Shown: positions 53,730-62,774 of the stretch, one piece after another | Position numbering within the stretch: position 1 is the first letter of the stretch | How the letters are laid out: every line of letters begins with the position of its first letter | Source: Streptomyces halstedii | GTDB lineage: Bacteria > Actinomycetota > Actinomycetes > Streptomycetales > Streptomycetaceae | Assembly: GCA_000720535.1 (NCBI GenBank) | Contig: JOAZ01000014.1 | Span: 124,001 to 188,000, forward strand | Direction: 5' to 3' | Length of the DNA: 64,000 nt | Translations under genes and position numbers: made by a program | The notes under the pieces: generated by a model | Seen by the model: only the letters and a program-made list of their open reading frames with translations | What the model was told of the DNA's origin: nothing | Databases searched by the model: none

Positions 53730-55826
53730 CTAGCGGTCGACAACATTCATGGCCATGGCTCCGGACACGGAACAGTAGGGGCGCACCCGTACGGGCTTCG
53801 CCGGGTGGACGCAGGAGAACTCCGACGCCACGTCCCCGGTCATCGGGACAGCCGGGTAGACGTACGCGCCCTTGACGTCGGGGAAATCCTCCAGCAGGTG
53901 GCACACGCGCAGTTTGCGCCCGTCGTCCGGGGACGGCCGCAGCCACCAGTCCCAGTCCTCCCAGCGCTCCAGCCGCTGGTCGACCGCCTCCCGGACGGGC
54001 ACGGCGACCCTGAAGGCGTTCCCGGGAAGGACGTCGACCGGCGCCGTGACCTCGGCCCGGTGCGGCCCTCGCCTGCTGATCACGAGGAGCGCGCCCGGCT
54101 CCACACGGCTCGCGCCGCGGAGCACGCCGGTCAGGACGATCATGTCGTCGCCGACGTCGACGGAGGCCGATTCGACGTGGTCCTCGCGGAGCACGGTCCG
54201 CAGCATCAGCTTCCCGTTCGGCTGCGCGTACGGAAGGTTCCAGCCCACGGGCACTGTCGACGGCGTCGCGAGGAACGCGGCGCGCGCGTCGATGAGCTTC
54301 CGGGTGTCCCGGATGCCCGCCTTCATGTGCACGCTCCCCGACTTGGCGGCCGCCATGGTCACCCGCCATCTGCCGTCGCCGAGGTCGTCAAGAGCCGACG
54401 GAGCGAGCGCGGCGGTGTAGAGGGTGCCGCCGTTCTCCAGCGGCTTGCGGGTGGTGGGCAGGACGAGGTCCGCGAGGCGTGTGCCGCCCGACTGGTTGTG
54501 CCGGAGCACGAACTGCCAGCGGCTCCTGCCCTCCTGGGGGCCGACGACGGAGAAGCGCAGCCAGCCGGCTCCGTCCACGGCGACGTCGGCGCTCGCCGCC
54601 TTCAGGGAGACCGGTGGCACCGTCGCCGCGCTGCCGGCGGCCTTGGGGGCCGAGGACGGTCGCCGGTGGCCCCGGTCCGCGGAAGCGCGGCGCCGTGACG
54701 CGTCCTCGAACAGATCGACGTACCTCTGGGCCACGGCCTCCGGGTCGTACCGTGCCGAGTTCCTGAGAGCCGCCGCCCCCATCTCCTGGCGCAGGGCGTC
54801 GTCGGACATCAGCCGGCCGAGTCCCCGCGCGATCGCGTCGGCGTCGCCCGTCCTGACGAGCAGGCCGTCCTCGCCGTCGCGGAGGATCTCACGCGGTCCG
54901 ACGGGGCAGTCGGTCGAGACCACCGGGAGGCCGCATCTCATGGCCTCCACCAGTGTCATGCCGAACGACTCCGCGCTCGACGTCACGGCGGCCACCGAGC
55001 CCTTGGCCCATTCCGACTCGATCGGTGAGAAGCCGCCCATGAGGAGGGCGCGCCCCGACAGGCCGAGCTCGACGACCAGCGCGCGGAGCTTGGCCGCCTC
55101 GCCGCCGTCGCCGTAGATCCGCAACTGCCAGTCCGGGAAATCGTCGGCGAGCATACCGAAGGCGCGGATCAGCAGGTCGTAGCGCTTGACGTGGTGCATG
55201 CGGCCCGCGCTCACCACCACCTTGTGGCTGCCGTCGGACGGCTCGACCGCCGGGCGGGGAACACTGTTGGGGATGCCCACCACGGGGATGCCGGGGATGG
55301 GGGTGTGGTCGAGGAACGACCGGGCGTCGGCCTCCGTCACCGTGGTGACGGCGTCGAGTCGCGGATAGACCCGCGCCATCTCCGCCCGTACCGCCGGCGG
55401 GATGGCCAGGTGGGTCATGTGCTCCTGCGCCACGCGGAGTGCCGTGTCGCGGGTGTGCGCGGCGACGAAGAGATTCAGGCTGGGCCTGGTCCCCACCACG
55501 ACATCGGCGGTGGTCCGGCCGAGTTCCTGGATGATCCTCCGGTCGGTGAACCGGCTGTACTGGGAGTAGAACTCCTCCTGCCTCGGGACCACTTCGCTCG
55601 GCTCGTCGCTGCCTCGCGCGTTCCGGTCCGGTGACCCGGGACGGAGATCGACGAGCCCGCGCACGGTGATACGCGGAGAGATCTCGAACTTGGGCACGGC
55701 GGCGCGCCGGAAGACCGAGACGATCTCGATCTCGTGCCGTGCCGACAGGGCTTCGGCGAGGTTGATGACCGTACGGTTCGTGCCACCGATTCCGTAGATG
55801 TTGTTGATCAGGAACGAGATCTTCAT
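53730..55826 (-). CDS. GT4-family glycosyltransferase with C-terminal beta domain
   Basis: 698 residues. Residues 1-385 form a GT-B fold of family GT4: ISFLINNIYGIGGTNRTVINLAEAL at the acceptor side, VVSAGRMHHVKRYDLLIRAF, and the donor-site SSAESFGMTLVEAMRCGLPVVSTDCPVGPREIL. Residues about 430-698 are beta-rich with two similar modules and no known catalytic motif, as in large glycopolymer synthases. It overlaps the upstream Stealth gene by 4 bp. It likely builds or decorates a cell-wall glycopolymer made with the Stealth enzymes. Confidence 0.88.
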   Translation of the reverse strand: MKISFLINNIYGIGGTNRTVINLAEALSARHEIEIVSVFRRAAVPKFEISPRITVRGLVDLRPGSPDRNARGSDEPSEVVPRQEEFYSQYSRFTDRRIIQELGRTTADVVVGTRPSLNLFVAAHTRDTALRVAQEHMTHLAIPPAVRAEMARVYPRLDAVTTVTEADARSFLDHTPIPGIPVVGIPNSVPRPAVEPSDGSHKVVVSAGRMHHVKRYDLLIRAFGMLADDFPDWQLRIYGDGGEAAKLRALVVELGLSGRALLMGGFSPIESEWAKGSVAAVTSSAESFGMTLVEAMRCGLPVVSTDCPVGPREILRDGEDGLLVRTGDADAIARGLGRLMSDDALRQEMGAAALRNSARYDPEAVAQRYVDLFEDASRRRASADRGHRRPSSAPKAAGSAATVPPVSLKAASADVAVDGAGWLRFSVVGPQEGRSRWQFVLRHNQSGGTRLADLVLPTTRKPLENGGTLYTAALAPSALDDLGDGRWRVTMAAAKSGSVHMKAGIRDTRKLIDARAAFLATPSTVPVGWNLPYAQPNGKLMLRTVLREDHVESASVDVGDDMIVLTGVLRGASRVEPGALLVISRRGPHRAEVTAPVDVLPGNAFRVAVPVREAVDQRLERWEDWDWWLRPSPDDGRKLRVCHLLEDFPDVKGAYVYPAVPMTGDVASEFSCVHPAKPVRVRPYCSVSGAMAMNVVDR

Positions 55827-57586
55827 CCGGGCTCGCCGTCCTTCCGCTCGAAGGAGCTCGGCACCGGGAAGTAGGAATCCAGGAAGGAGTTGAGCATGAG
55901 GGTCTGCCGATTCACGTTAAACGAGTCGGAGACGGTGTCGTTGATACAGAAGGCCTGACGGTCGCGGCGCGCCAACAGGATTCCGAGCCGTCTCGCGATC
56001 TCCGGCTTCGCCAGATCGAGGTAGGCGAAACCGATGTCGGAGGGGACCGCCCTCCCGGTGAAGTAGCCGTAGTAGTGGTAGAGCGAGGAAGGGATGGAGA
56101 TGTCGGTCGCGCTGCGGAACCGGCTGTGCGACGTGCTGTGGTGCGCCTCCGCGAATTCGTTCTCCATTTCGTAGAGGACGCTGCGCCTCAGCGCGTACGG
56201 GGCGTGCCGCAACTTCTGGACGAGGGCCGAGCCGAAGCTTTCGAGGATGATCCTGCGGTTGTTCTTCCCCGCGGCGTCGACGGGGCGGTCCCCGAGGGTG
56301 AGTTCCCAGCGCGGCACCTGGGAAGGGGAGAAGAAGGTGCGGGTCATGCCGTTGGACATGAAGAAGTCCGTGGGTGTGACGGGGCAGCCGAGGAACATGT
56401 CGTCGTTGAAGTACAGGAAGTGCTCGGACAGCCCGTCGATGTGGTGCAGTTGGCTCTCGATCGCGTGCGAGTTGTACGTCGGCAGGGCCGCCGGGTCGTC
56501 GAATATCTCCGTGTGGTCGACGACGGTCAGACGGGAACCGCGCAGGCTGAGCCATTCGGGGCGCTGACGGTCCGTCACCAGGTAGACGTGGCGCACCCAA
56601 GGGGCGTTCTGCTCCAGGGCGCGCAGCGAGTAGCGCAGTTCGTCCCTGCTGATGTAGCGGGCCGCGTTGGCGGATTCGGTGTGGTAGCCGCCGTGACCGA
56701 AGTCGGCACGCCGCCGCTGCCATGCCGGATCGGAGCCGTCCACCCAGGTGTAGACGACGTCGATGGGAAAGCGCACGTCCTCGGGCAGCACGTCGGCGCA
56801 CGCCCCGATGGTCCGCACCGACCGGGTGCGCCGGGTGTGCAGGGCGGCGAACCCGGTCAGCCTGCTGACGGGTACGCTCACCCGCGGTTCGTCGAAGGCG
56901 ACGTCCTCGGTGACCCGGTTGGGCCGCGGTGCCACGAGACGCCCGCCGTCGGCCTTCCAGAACTCGATGTCGCAGCCGTACCTCAGCCCGAGAACCAGCG
57001 AGTTCCCCGGATCGCTCCAGACCATCCCGGTACGTACCACCGAGGCGGCCCGCGCGATGCGTCCGGCTCGCCGCGAGCCGCACAGCGCCGCCCGGCCGGA
57101 GAGCCTCTCGCCGTCGCACGCGGAGGCGTAGACGGGTGCGGACCGCCGGGTGGTGGCGAGCGCGGCCACGACACGCTCACGGTCCGTGTCGGCGACGGCG
57201 AGCACGGACCGGAAGTCGGAACTGCCCCGGACCGCGAAGTAGTCGATGCCCGCCTCGTCGAACAGCGAGATGATCAGCTCCAGGTTGGCCTCGCGCAGCC
57301 CGAGGGGCGACGCGGTCGACCGGACCAGCGCGATCATCCCGCCCCGCCCGGAGAGCACCGCCAGGCTCTCCGAGGCTCGGAAGAGGTGCGGCCAGCGGCG
57401 TCTGGCCAGGCGGCCGCGGACGAACCTCGCCGCCAGCGTGAGGACGTGCAGTCGGCGCAGCAGCCCCTTGAGCCCGCTGCGCAGCCGCATCGGCACCCGC
57501 CGGGCGACGCGGCGTCTGAGGTTTCTCGGGATGAAGGTGCGGTACAACCCGACGACGGCGGAGGCCTCGGGGTTTCCTGTGCTCAC
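55823..57586 (-). CDS. Stealth-family sugar-phosphate transferase
   Basis: 587 residues. A basic N-terminal segment and an N-terminal module (about 70-265) precede the conserved Stealth regions: CR1 IDVVYTWVDGSDPAW (about 274), CR2 SRDELRYSLRALEQNAPW (about 310), CR3 ESQLHHIDGLSEHFLYFNDDMFLG (about 376-399) and CR4 near the C-terminus. Stealth proteins transfer hexose-1-phosphate units to make phosphate-linked surface polysaccharides. It is coupled by 4-bp overlaps to genes on both sides, so expression of the operon is tightly linked. Confidence 0.92.
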   Translation of the reverse strand: MSTGNPEASAVVGLYRTFIPRNLRRRVARRVPMRLRSGLKGLLRRLHVLTLAARFVRGRLARRRWPHLFRASESLAVLSGRGGMIALVRSTASPLGLREANLELIISLFDEAGIDYFAVRGSSDFRSVLAVADTDRERVVAALATTRRSAPVYASACDGERLSGRAALCGSRRAGRIARAASVVRTGMVWSDPGNSLVLGLRYGCDIEFWKADGGRLVAPRPNRVTEDVAFDEPRVSVPVSRLTGFAALHTRRTRSVRTIGACADVLPEDVRFPIDVVYTWVDGSDPAWQRRRADFGHGGYHTESANAARYISRDELRYSLRALEQNAPWVRHVYLVTDRQRPEWLSLRGSRLTVVDHTEIFDDPAALPTYNSHAIESQLHHIDGLSEHFLYFNDDMFLGCPVTPTDFFMSNGMTRTFFSPSQVPRWELTLGDRPVDAAGKNNRRIILESFGSALVQKLRHAPYALRRSVLYEMENEFAEAHHSTSHSRFRSATDISIPSSLYHYYGYFTGRAVPSDIGFAYLDLAKPEIARRLGILLARRDRQAFCINDTVSDSFNVNRQTLMLNSFLDSYFPVPSSFERKDGEPG

Positions 57587-59199
57587 GTGTGGTTGTCCGG
57601 GTCCTCTGAGTTCCCGTGCTCGAACGGACTGGCCACGGGGAAGTAACGGTGCAGGAACGAGATGACGGCCTCGCTGCCGCCGGTGCCGAGAGCCTCGTCG
57701 CTCCCGAGCCCGAAGAACTGGAGCTGCTGCGTGTCCCGGCGCACCAGGAGACGTCTGAGCGGCTGTCCGATACCGGGCAGCGCCGCGTGCAGCACGACGG
57801 TCGTCTCCCCGGAGGGATCGGCCAGCCCGGAGGCGTACGCGACGTGGTGCACCAGTCCGTCACCGGGGTGCGCCCCGGGCAGGGTGGGCGCGGTCTGCCC
57901 GTCGACCGCCGGCCCGGCAGCCGCCTCCGTGGACGCCAGCCGGTTCAGCACCCGGCAGGTGTAGGGCTGCGGACCGGGAGCGAAGACCTGGGTGACCGCG
58001 CAGCCGGTGGCCGAGTACGCGGACGCGGTCCAGGGGGCGAACGACTCCTCGGCGGTCCACCGGCCCCGTCGCGGACGGGTGACCCCGTTCGGCGTGAAGT
58101 AGTCGAAGGGCCGCACGGGGCGGCCCAGGAGCGCGCCCGGCCGCATCAGGATGAAGTGTTCGGCGATCTCGGGCACATGCTGGAGGTGCGCGTCGGCCCC
58201 CGCACCGGCCGAGACGACGCTGAGCCTGCCCTCGTCCCCGCCGAGCCAGTCCGGCACCGGAGCCGTGGCCACGACGTGCACCACGTCGGTCCACGGCGCG
58301 TACTGGTGGATGGAGCGCAGCGAGGCCCGCAGCAGTTCCTCGCCCCAGGCGCCGGGGTGCTCCCAGAGCAGGACCGCGTCGACGGGGAAGGTGATCTCTT
58401 CGAGCCGGGGGATGTCGAACTGCTCCAGGGTGACCGTCGGCTCCCTGTCGCCGTCGATGTCGCAGTATCCGGAGAGCCGGTCGAACCCGATCTCGGTGCC
58501 CACGGCGTCACGGGACACGACCCGCTGGACGCGGTTGGGCCGCGGGCCCACCAGGCGTTCGTACGACAGGGTGTTGTTGACCGTCCAGAACTCGATCTCG
58601 ATGCCCTGTTCCTCGCCGACCCAGAGGTTCTCGGTCGGTTCGGTGCGCAGCCAGGTGAGCCGCACGACCTTGGCCTTGCCGTAGTTCTTCCAGGCCCGGA
58701 GGTGGCTGCCGGGGATCATCCGGGTGTCGTCGCCGCTCGGGGACACCGAGACCACGTAGCCCGTGTGCTCCTCCAGCAACGCGCGCAGGACCCGGCGGAC
58801 CTGGCCCTTGTCCTGCTGCTCCACGGCCAGGCAGATCCGCCTGTCGTCCAGTGCGGGCACCGCGAACCACGCGATGCCCGCCGCGTCCAGTGCCGCGGTG
58901 ACCAGGTCGTGGTCCAGGCGGCGGGCGAGATCGGCGGTCAGGCCGGAGTGCACATGGCCGACCCTGCCGTCGGGGGTACGCGTCCTGCGTTCGGAGGCGA
59001 CGAGGTCCGACTTCCTGACCAGGCGCAGTGCCCGGCCGTGCAGGCGCGCCTCCCTGCGGTTCAGGGTCTTCACCAGACCGCGCTTGACCTTCCGCCGTAC
59101 CCGGGGAGGAACCCTGCTGCTGGCGACGGCCCGTACGGGCTGCGGGACGATCCGACGGTACACCCGCCCCGCGGAACCGATCGACGGTGAACCGGCCAT
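57583..59199 (-). CDS. Degenerate Stealth-like protein, probable pseudoenzyme
   Basis: 538 residues. Aligns by eye with its neighbours: the same N-terminal module (LDHDLVTAALDAAGIAWFAV), FPVDAVLLWE at the CR1 position (about 270), SLRSIHQYAPWTDVVHVVATAPVPDWL at CR2, HFILMRPGALLGRPV and FDYFTPNGVTR at CR3, and a final FLHRYFPVASPFE. But the CR1 TWVDGSD core and the CR3 NDD motif, both conserved in active Stealth proteins and expected to bind metal and donor, are gone. I infer a regulatory, scaffold or acceptor-binding role. It overlaps the next gene by 4 bp. Confidence 0.8.
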   Translation of the reverse strand: MAGSPSIGSAGRVYRRIVPQPVRAVASSRVPPRVRRKVKRGLVKTLNRREARLHGRALRLVRKSDLVASERRTRTPDGRVGHVHSGLTADLARRLDHDLVTAALDAAGIAWFAVPALDDRRICLAVEQQDKGQVRRVLRALLEEHTGYVVSVSPSGDDTRMIPGSHLRAWKNYGKAKVVRLTWLRTEPTENLWVGEEQGIEIEFWTVNNTLSYERLVGPRPNRVQRVVSRDAVGTEIGFDRLSGYCDIDGDREPTVTLEQFDIPRLEEITFPVDAVLLWEHPGAWGEELLRASLRSIHQYAPWTDVVHVVATAPVPDWLGGDEGRLSVVSAGAGADAHLQHVPEIAEHFILMRPGALLGRPVRPFDYFTPNGVTRPRRGRWTAEESFAPWTASAYSATGCAVTQVFAPGPQPYTCRVLNRLASTEAAAGPAVDGQTAPTLPGAHPGDGLVHHVAYASGLADPSGETTVVLHAALPGIGQPLRRLLVRRDTQQLQFFGLGSDEALGTGGSEAVISFLHRYFPVASPFEHGNSEDPDNHT

Positions 59200-59214
59200 G
59201 TCATGAACTCCGAT

Positions 59215-60846
59215 TCATCGCTCGTAGGGGCTGGGGACGGGGAAGTACGCGTCGAGGAATCCGTCCAGCAGCTCCTGCTGGGCTTCGATGTCCTCGGGGG
59301 TGGAGAAGGCGTCGTTGAGGCAGAACGAGTCCTGGTCCCTTCCGTCCAGCAGCCGTTGCAGGCGGTCGGCGAGGTCGGGGACGGCCAGTTGGAGGTAGGT
59401 GAACGGCATCGAGCCCGGCTGGGCACGCCCGGTGAGGGCCGCGTAGTACAGCCCGAACGACGAGGTCGTGGACAGGTCGGTCATGGCGCGGAAGCGGCTG
59501 GCCGCGGTGCGGGCCCAGGCCTGGGGGAAGTCGCGCTCCGCCTCCTCCATGGCGCTCCGCCGCAGGGCGTACGGAATGTGCTCCATGGGTTGCGTGATCA
59601 CCCGGCCGAAACGCTCGTGGAGGAGCGCCCGGTTGTTCTTGCACGCGGCGTCGACCGGGGTGTCGGTCTCGACCACGGGCCCCTGCGGAATGCGGTTGCG
59701 GGACGGGAAATAGCGCGCCGTCCCGTTCGGTGTGAAGAAGGCGTGCGGGGTCACGAGGCGACCGATGAACATGTCGTCGTTGAAGTACAGGAAGTGCTCG
59801 GAAAGGCCCTTGATGTGATGCAGTTGGCTTTCGATCGAGTGCGAGTTGAACGTCGGCAGGTCGGCGCCGTTCCGGAAGATCTCCCGATGGCTGACCACCC
59901 GGACGCCGGGCACGTCCTCACGCAGCCAGGCGGGCACCTGGTCGTCGGTGACGATGTAGACGTTGGCGATCCAGGGGGCGAACATGTGCAGGGACCGGAC
60001 CGAGTAGCGCAGCTCGTCGCGGCTGATGAAGCGGGCGTCGCTGGCGGACTCGGCGTGGTAGACCTCGCCCTTCGCCGACGCCTTCCGCTGCTTCCAGGCG
60101 GGGTCGTCGCCGTCGACCCAGGTGTAGACGGCGTCGACGGGGAAGGCGATGTCCTCGACGCACTTCACGAGGAACTCGGGGCGCGTGGCGAGCGGCGGGG
60201 CGTCGGACCGCGGTGTGTAGTCCGAGACGAAGCGGCTGAACAGGCGTGCCGCCCCGAGTACGTTCCCGCCCTCGCCCGAGACCGCCCAGGTGACCCTGTT
60301 GGCGCGGGGCGCCACGAGACGGGTGCCGTGCCGGCGCCAGAACTCGATGGCGCAGCCGTACTCGTGACCGAGCGTCAGGTGGCGGCCGACGTCGGCCCGG
60401 TGCCAGGAGACCTGGACGGCGGCGGCGGTACGGACCTGGCGCCACGCCTTGGGATCGCGTGACGAACGGGGGGTCGTCGAGAAGCCCGTCTCCGGGGCGA
60501 CGACGCTCAGATGGCCCGCGTACTGCCCGAGGCCGCGGAAGAGGGCGCCCAGGACGGTTTCCCGGTCGTCCTCGGACACCGCCAGCACCGTGCCGTGGTC
60601 CGAGGTGCCCCGGACGGCGAAATGCGCCACACCCACGGAGGTGAGCAGGTCCACGACGGCGGAACGATTCGCCTCGCGCGCTCCGAGCGGAGTCAGCCCG
60701 GGCTCCACGTACACGTCGTCCAGAACTCCGGCCGGCGCCGCCCGCTCCCGCGTACGCCTCTGTTCGGGTGCCGGCGCGGAAGTCGGCGTGTGCGGACCGG
60801 CGAACTCCGACACGTCCCCCACGGCGGGCCCAGGGATGGTCGTCAC
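59215..60846 (-). CDS. Stealth-family sugar-phosphate transferase, first gene of operon
   Basis: 543 residues from GTG 60846, nine bases after GGAGG; GTG 60855 is an alternative but abuts the ribosome site. The disordered N-terminus (about 1-50) is followed by the shared module with LGAREANRSAVVDLL and FAVRGTSDHG, then CR1 VDAVYTWVDGDDPAW (about 235), CR2 ISRDELRYSVRSLHMFAPW (about 272), CR3 with FLYFNDDMFIG (about 352) and a CR4 ending FLDAYFPVPSPYE. All catalytic signatures are intact. Transcription probably starts near 61029, from an AT-rich promoter with an inverted repeat on its -10. Confidence 0.9.
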   Translation of the reverse strand: MTTIPGPAVGDVSEFAGPHTPTSAPAPEQRRTRERAAPAGVLDDVYVEPGLTPLGAREANRSAVVDLLTSVGVAHFAVRGTSDHGTVLAVSEDDRETVLGALFRGLGQYAGHLSVVAPETGFSTTPRSSRDPKAWRQVRTAAAVQVSWHRADVGRHLTLGHEYGCAIEFWRRHGTRLVAPRANRVTWAVSGEGGNVLGAARLFSRFVSDYTPRSDAPPLATRPEFLVKCVEDIAFPVDAVYTWVDGDDPAWKQRKASAKGEVYHAESASDARFISRDELRYSVRSLHMFAPWIANVYIVTDDQVPAWLREDVPGVRVVSHREIFRNGADLPTFNSHSIESQLHHIKGLSEHFLYFNDDMFIGRLVTPHAFFTPNGTARYFPSRNRIPQGPVVETDTPVDAACKNNRALLHERFGRVITQPMEHIPYALRRSAMEEAERDFPQAWARTAASRFRAMTDLSTTSSFGLYYAALTGRAQPGSMPFTYLQLAVPDLADRLQRLLDGRDQDSFCLNDAFSTPEDIEAQQELLDGFLDAYFPVPSPYER

Positions 60847-61033
60847 ACTCTCCACCCTCCGCCCGAGCCCGGCCTGCGCAGCCGCACGCGGTCATCTCCC
60901 TCTGCCTCGCCTGCGGTCGGCGACCAGCAGAACCCCCGGACACACCTGTCGGTGCGCTCACCCCTCGCGTGTCCGTCGTCACGAGCAGCCGCACGGAGGC
61001 GATTGGAAGGCATTCAACCTTCACAGGGCAACC

Positions 61034-61050
61034 ACATCTTCATCAGATGT
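61034..61050. promoter_or_regulatory. Inverted repeat operator over the -10 of the Stealth operon promoter
   Basis: Perfect dyad ACATCT-5-AGATGT at 61034-61050. It overlaps the -10 hexamer at 61036-61041, a position where a bound protein would block transcription. Confidence 0.5.
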
Positions 61051-61064
61051 AAGCCCTCTGTCAA
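61036..61064 (-). promoter_or_regulatory. Sigma-70-type promoter of the Stealth operon
   Basis: On the minus strand TTGACA (61064-61059), a 17-bp spacer and GAAGAT (61041-61036). The implied leader is about 180 bases before the start at 60846. Confidence 0.5.
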
Positions 61065-61241
61065 TGTCGGACTCAGAAGCGACAAATCATAAAATGGATT
61101 GACATAAAATAATCACCGCCCGGCACGATTCACCCATCGGCACCCAGGCGGCGGCCACACACCGACACCCTCGCCAGAGCCGTCGCGACCACCGGCGGTG
61201 GGACCACCCCCAGGCGGCACGGGCAGCGGCGAACCGGCCGG

Positions 61242-62366
61242 TCAGAAGCGTTCGGCGGGCGCCATGGCCAGGCCCGGCTCGTCGTTCTGCCGGGCGACGC
61301 GGAGGGCGCCGTCCTCGTCGATCACGCCGAGCACGACCCGTCCTCGGCCGTCGAGCGCCAAGGCGGGGGCGCTTGCGGCCCGTTCACCCGTCGGCGACCA
61401 CCACACACCGCCGCTCTCGTTCTCGGTGCCGCACGCCGCGATCATGATCTGGCCGTCGAGATCACGATGGGCGAGGACGGTGCAGTCGTAGCCGTCGATC
61501 ATGGCCCGGACCGCCGCGACCGGTCCTTCGGCGGGGGTGCCTCCCAGGGGGACCACCCAGTCCCCGGGGCGGTGGGCCATCACACCCCCGGTGGCGGGGT
61601 CGGTCCAGTAGTAGGTGTGCCGGTCCGCGCCGGTCTCCAGTGCGACGACGCTGGAGGGGTTCATCGCGACGGGGATGTCCTCGGCCCGCTCGAAGGCACG
61701 GTCGGCGCCGGTCTGGCACCAGCGCATCGCCCTGTCCTCACCCTGCGCGACCAGCTCGATCCGCCCGGACGCACCCGTGGACACCGCCATTCCCGGCTGG
61801 GTGTCCCGGACATTCATGTTGTGCCACGACTCCCATTTCCCCTCCTTACCGTCGCGCCGCAGCATGACGCCGCCCGCGGCGGTCCGCACGAAGAGATGGG
61901 TCGATCCGGACGGACTCACGGCGCCCACCGGAGCGCCGATACCCGCGGCCTGGTCGGAGTTCTTGCGCGGATTGCCGAGGGAACGCCATTCACCGACGGC
62001 CATACCGGTCTGGTACTGCGTGGCGTGCACGATGTCGACGGTCGGCGGACCGTCGCCCTTTCGCACGGACCGGCGGCCCAGCAGGTGCGCGTAACCGTCG
62101 GCGCCCAGCGCCACCGAAAGGTCGGTCACATGGGGAACCGCGAAGCGGACCGGACCCGACCACTCAGGCCCGCCGGGCCGCCTCTCGGTCCACCGCACGA
62201 CACCGTCGCGATCGCGGGCGTAGGCGGTGAGCCGTCCGTCCTTCCCCCGCACCAGCCACCTGCCGGAGAACGGCGTCACGGTCTTGCGCGGTCCGGTGTT
62301 CCGGTGCCCCTGCGCCTCTGCCGCCGGAGCTCTCCCCCGGGCACCACGCCCCGCCCTGACCCGCAT
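61242..62366 (-). CDS. PLL-like beta-propeller protein of the Stealth region
   Basis: 374 residues from ATG 62366, with GGAGGG ten bases upstream. After a basic N-terminus (1-30) the chain consists of about seven repeated blades, each with a GxWxxxG or L-x-V/A-x-D/G-x-G-x-L pattern (WLVRGKDGRLTAYARD, ALGADGYAHLLG, AVSPSGSTHLFVRT, VSTGASGRIELVAQ, LALDGRGRVVLGVID). This is the look of PLL-like sugar-binding propellers. No clear signal peptide is present. Its position before the Stealth operon suggests that it binds the polymer or its precursor. Function inferred. Confidence 0.72.
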   Translation of the reverse strand: MRVRAGRGARGRAPAAEAQGHRNTGPRKTVTPFSGRWLVRGKDGRLTAYARDRDGVVRWTERRPGGPEWSGPVRFAVPHVTDLSVALGADGYAHLLGRRSVRKGDGPPTVDIVHATQYQTGMAVGEWRSLGNPRKNSDQAAGIGAPVGAVSPSGSTHLFVRTAAGGVMLRRDGKEGKWESWHNMNVRDTQPGMAVSTGASGRIELVAQGEDRAMRWCQTGADRAFERAEDIPVAMNPSSVVALETGADRHTYYWTDPATGGVMAHRPGDWVVPLGGTPAEGPVAAVRAMIDGYDCTVLAHRDLDGQIMIAACGTENESGGVWWSPTGERAASAPALALDGRGRVVLGVIDEDGALRVARQNDEPGLAMAPAERF

Positions 62367-62774
62367 GATCTGAGGTCCCTCCGATCGTTCCCCGACCCCG
62401 GCTCCACAGCCGCCCGCTCCGCCGACTCACGACGGGTCAGCGCCGTCCATCATAGAATCCTCGTACAATCTTCACCGACCGCGTGGGGGGATGTCGGCCT
62501 CCCGTTCTCCGGCGCGGGCTCAGGAACGGTTCCCGAGAAGCGCGCACACGGCCCTGCCGGACGTACCGGACGCGGGCCGCGCGTGGAGGGGCGGACCACG
62601 GGTGAGCGAGAACCGCGCGTGCGCGGGATTCGAGATCCTGCACACACGTGCCGACGAATCTCTGTTCTATAGTGCTCGGTCAGTCAGACATTCACGGACC
62701 GGTCACACCCCCCACCCGAGTCCCACGCACTCCACCGCCCGCGCCGGGCCATGAGATTTGAGGACTCGAGCAGG
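62367..62774. other. 408-bp divergent promoter region, no gene
   Basis: No coding pattern. Two less GC-rich spots are promoter candidates: a minus-strand TATGAT near 62449-62454 for the propeller gene, and a plus-strand TATAGT at 62668-62673 for the LCP gene. Neither has a clear -35. The middle part is GC-rich without repeats. Confidence 0.5.

Larger units (their letters stand above)
60847..61241. other. 395-bp gene-free region with AT-rich promoter island
   Basis: No gene seen. The stretch 61010-61125 is the most AT-rich in the window, with ATTTTATG words repeated 17 bp apart on the minus strand and a TTGACA on each strand. The surrounding parts are ordinary GC-rich spacer. Confidence 0.5.

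Noticed and set aside
55823-60462. Long plus-strand frames opposite the Stealth genes
   Set aside because: No motif and biased composition; the minus-strand genes have clear conserved regions and coupled starts.
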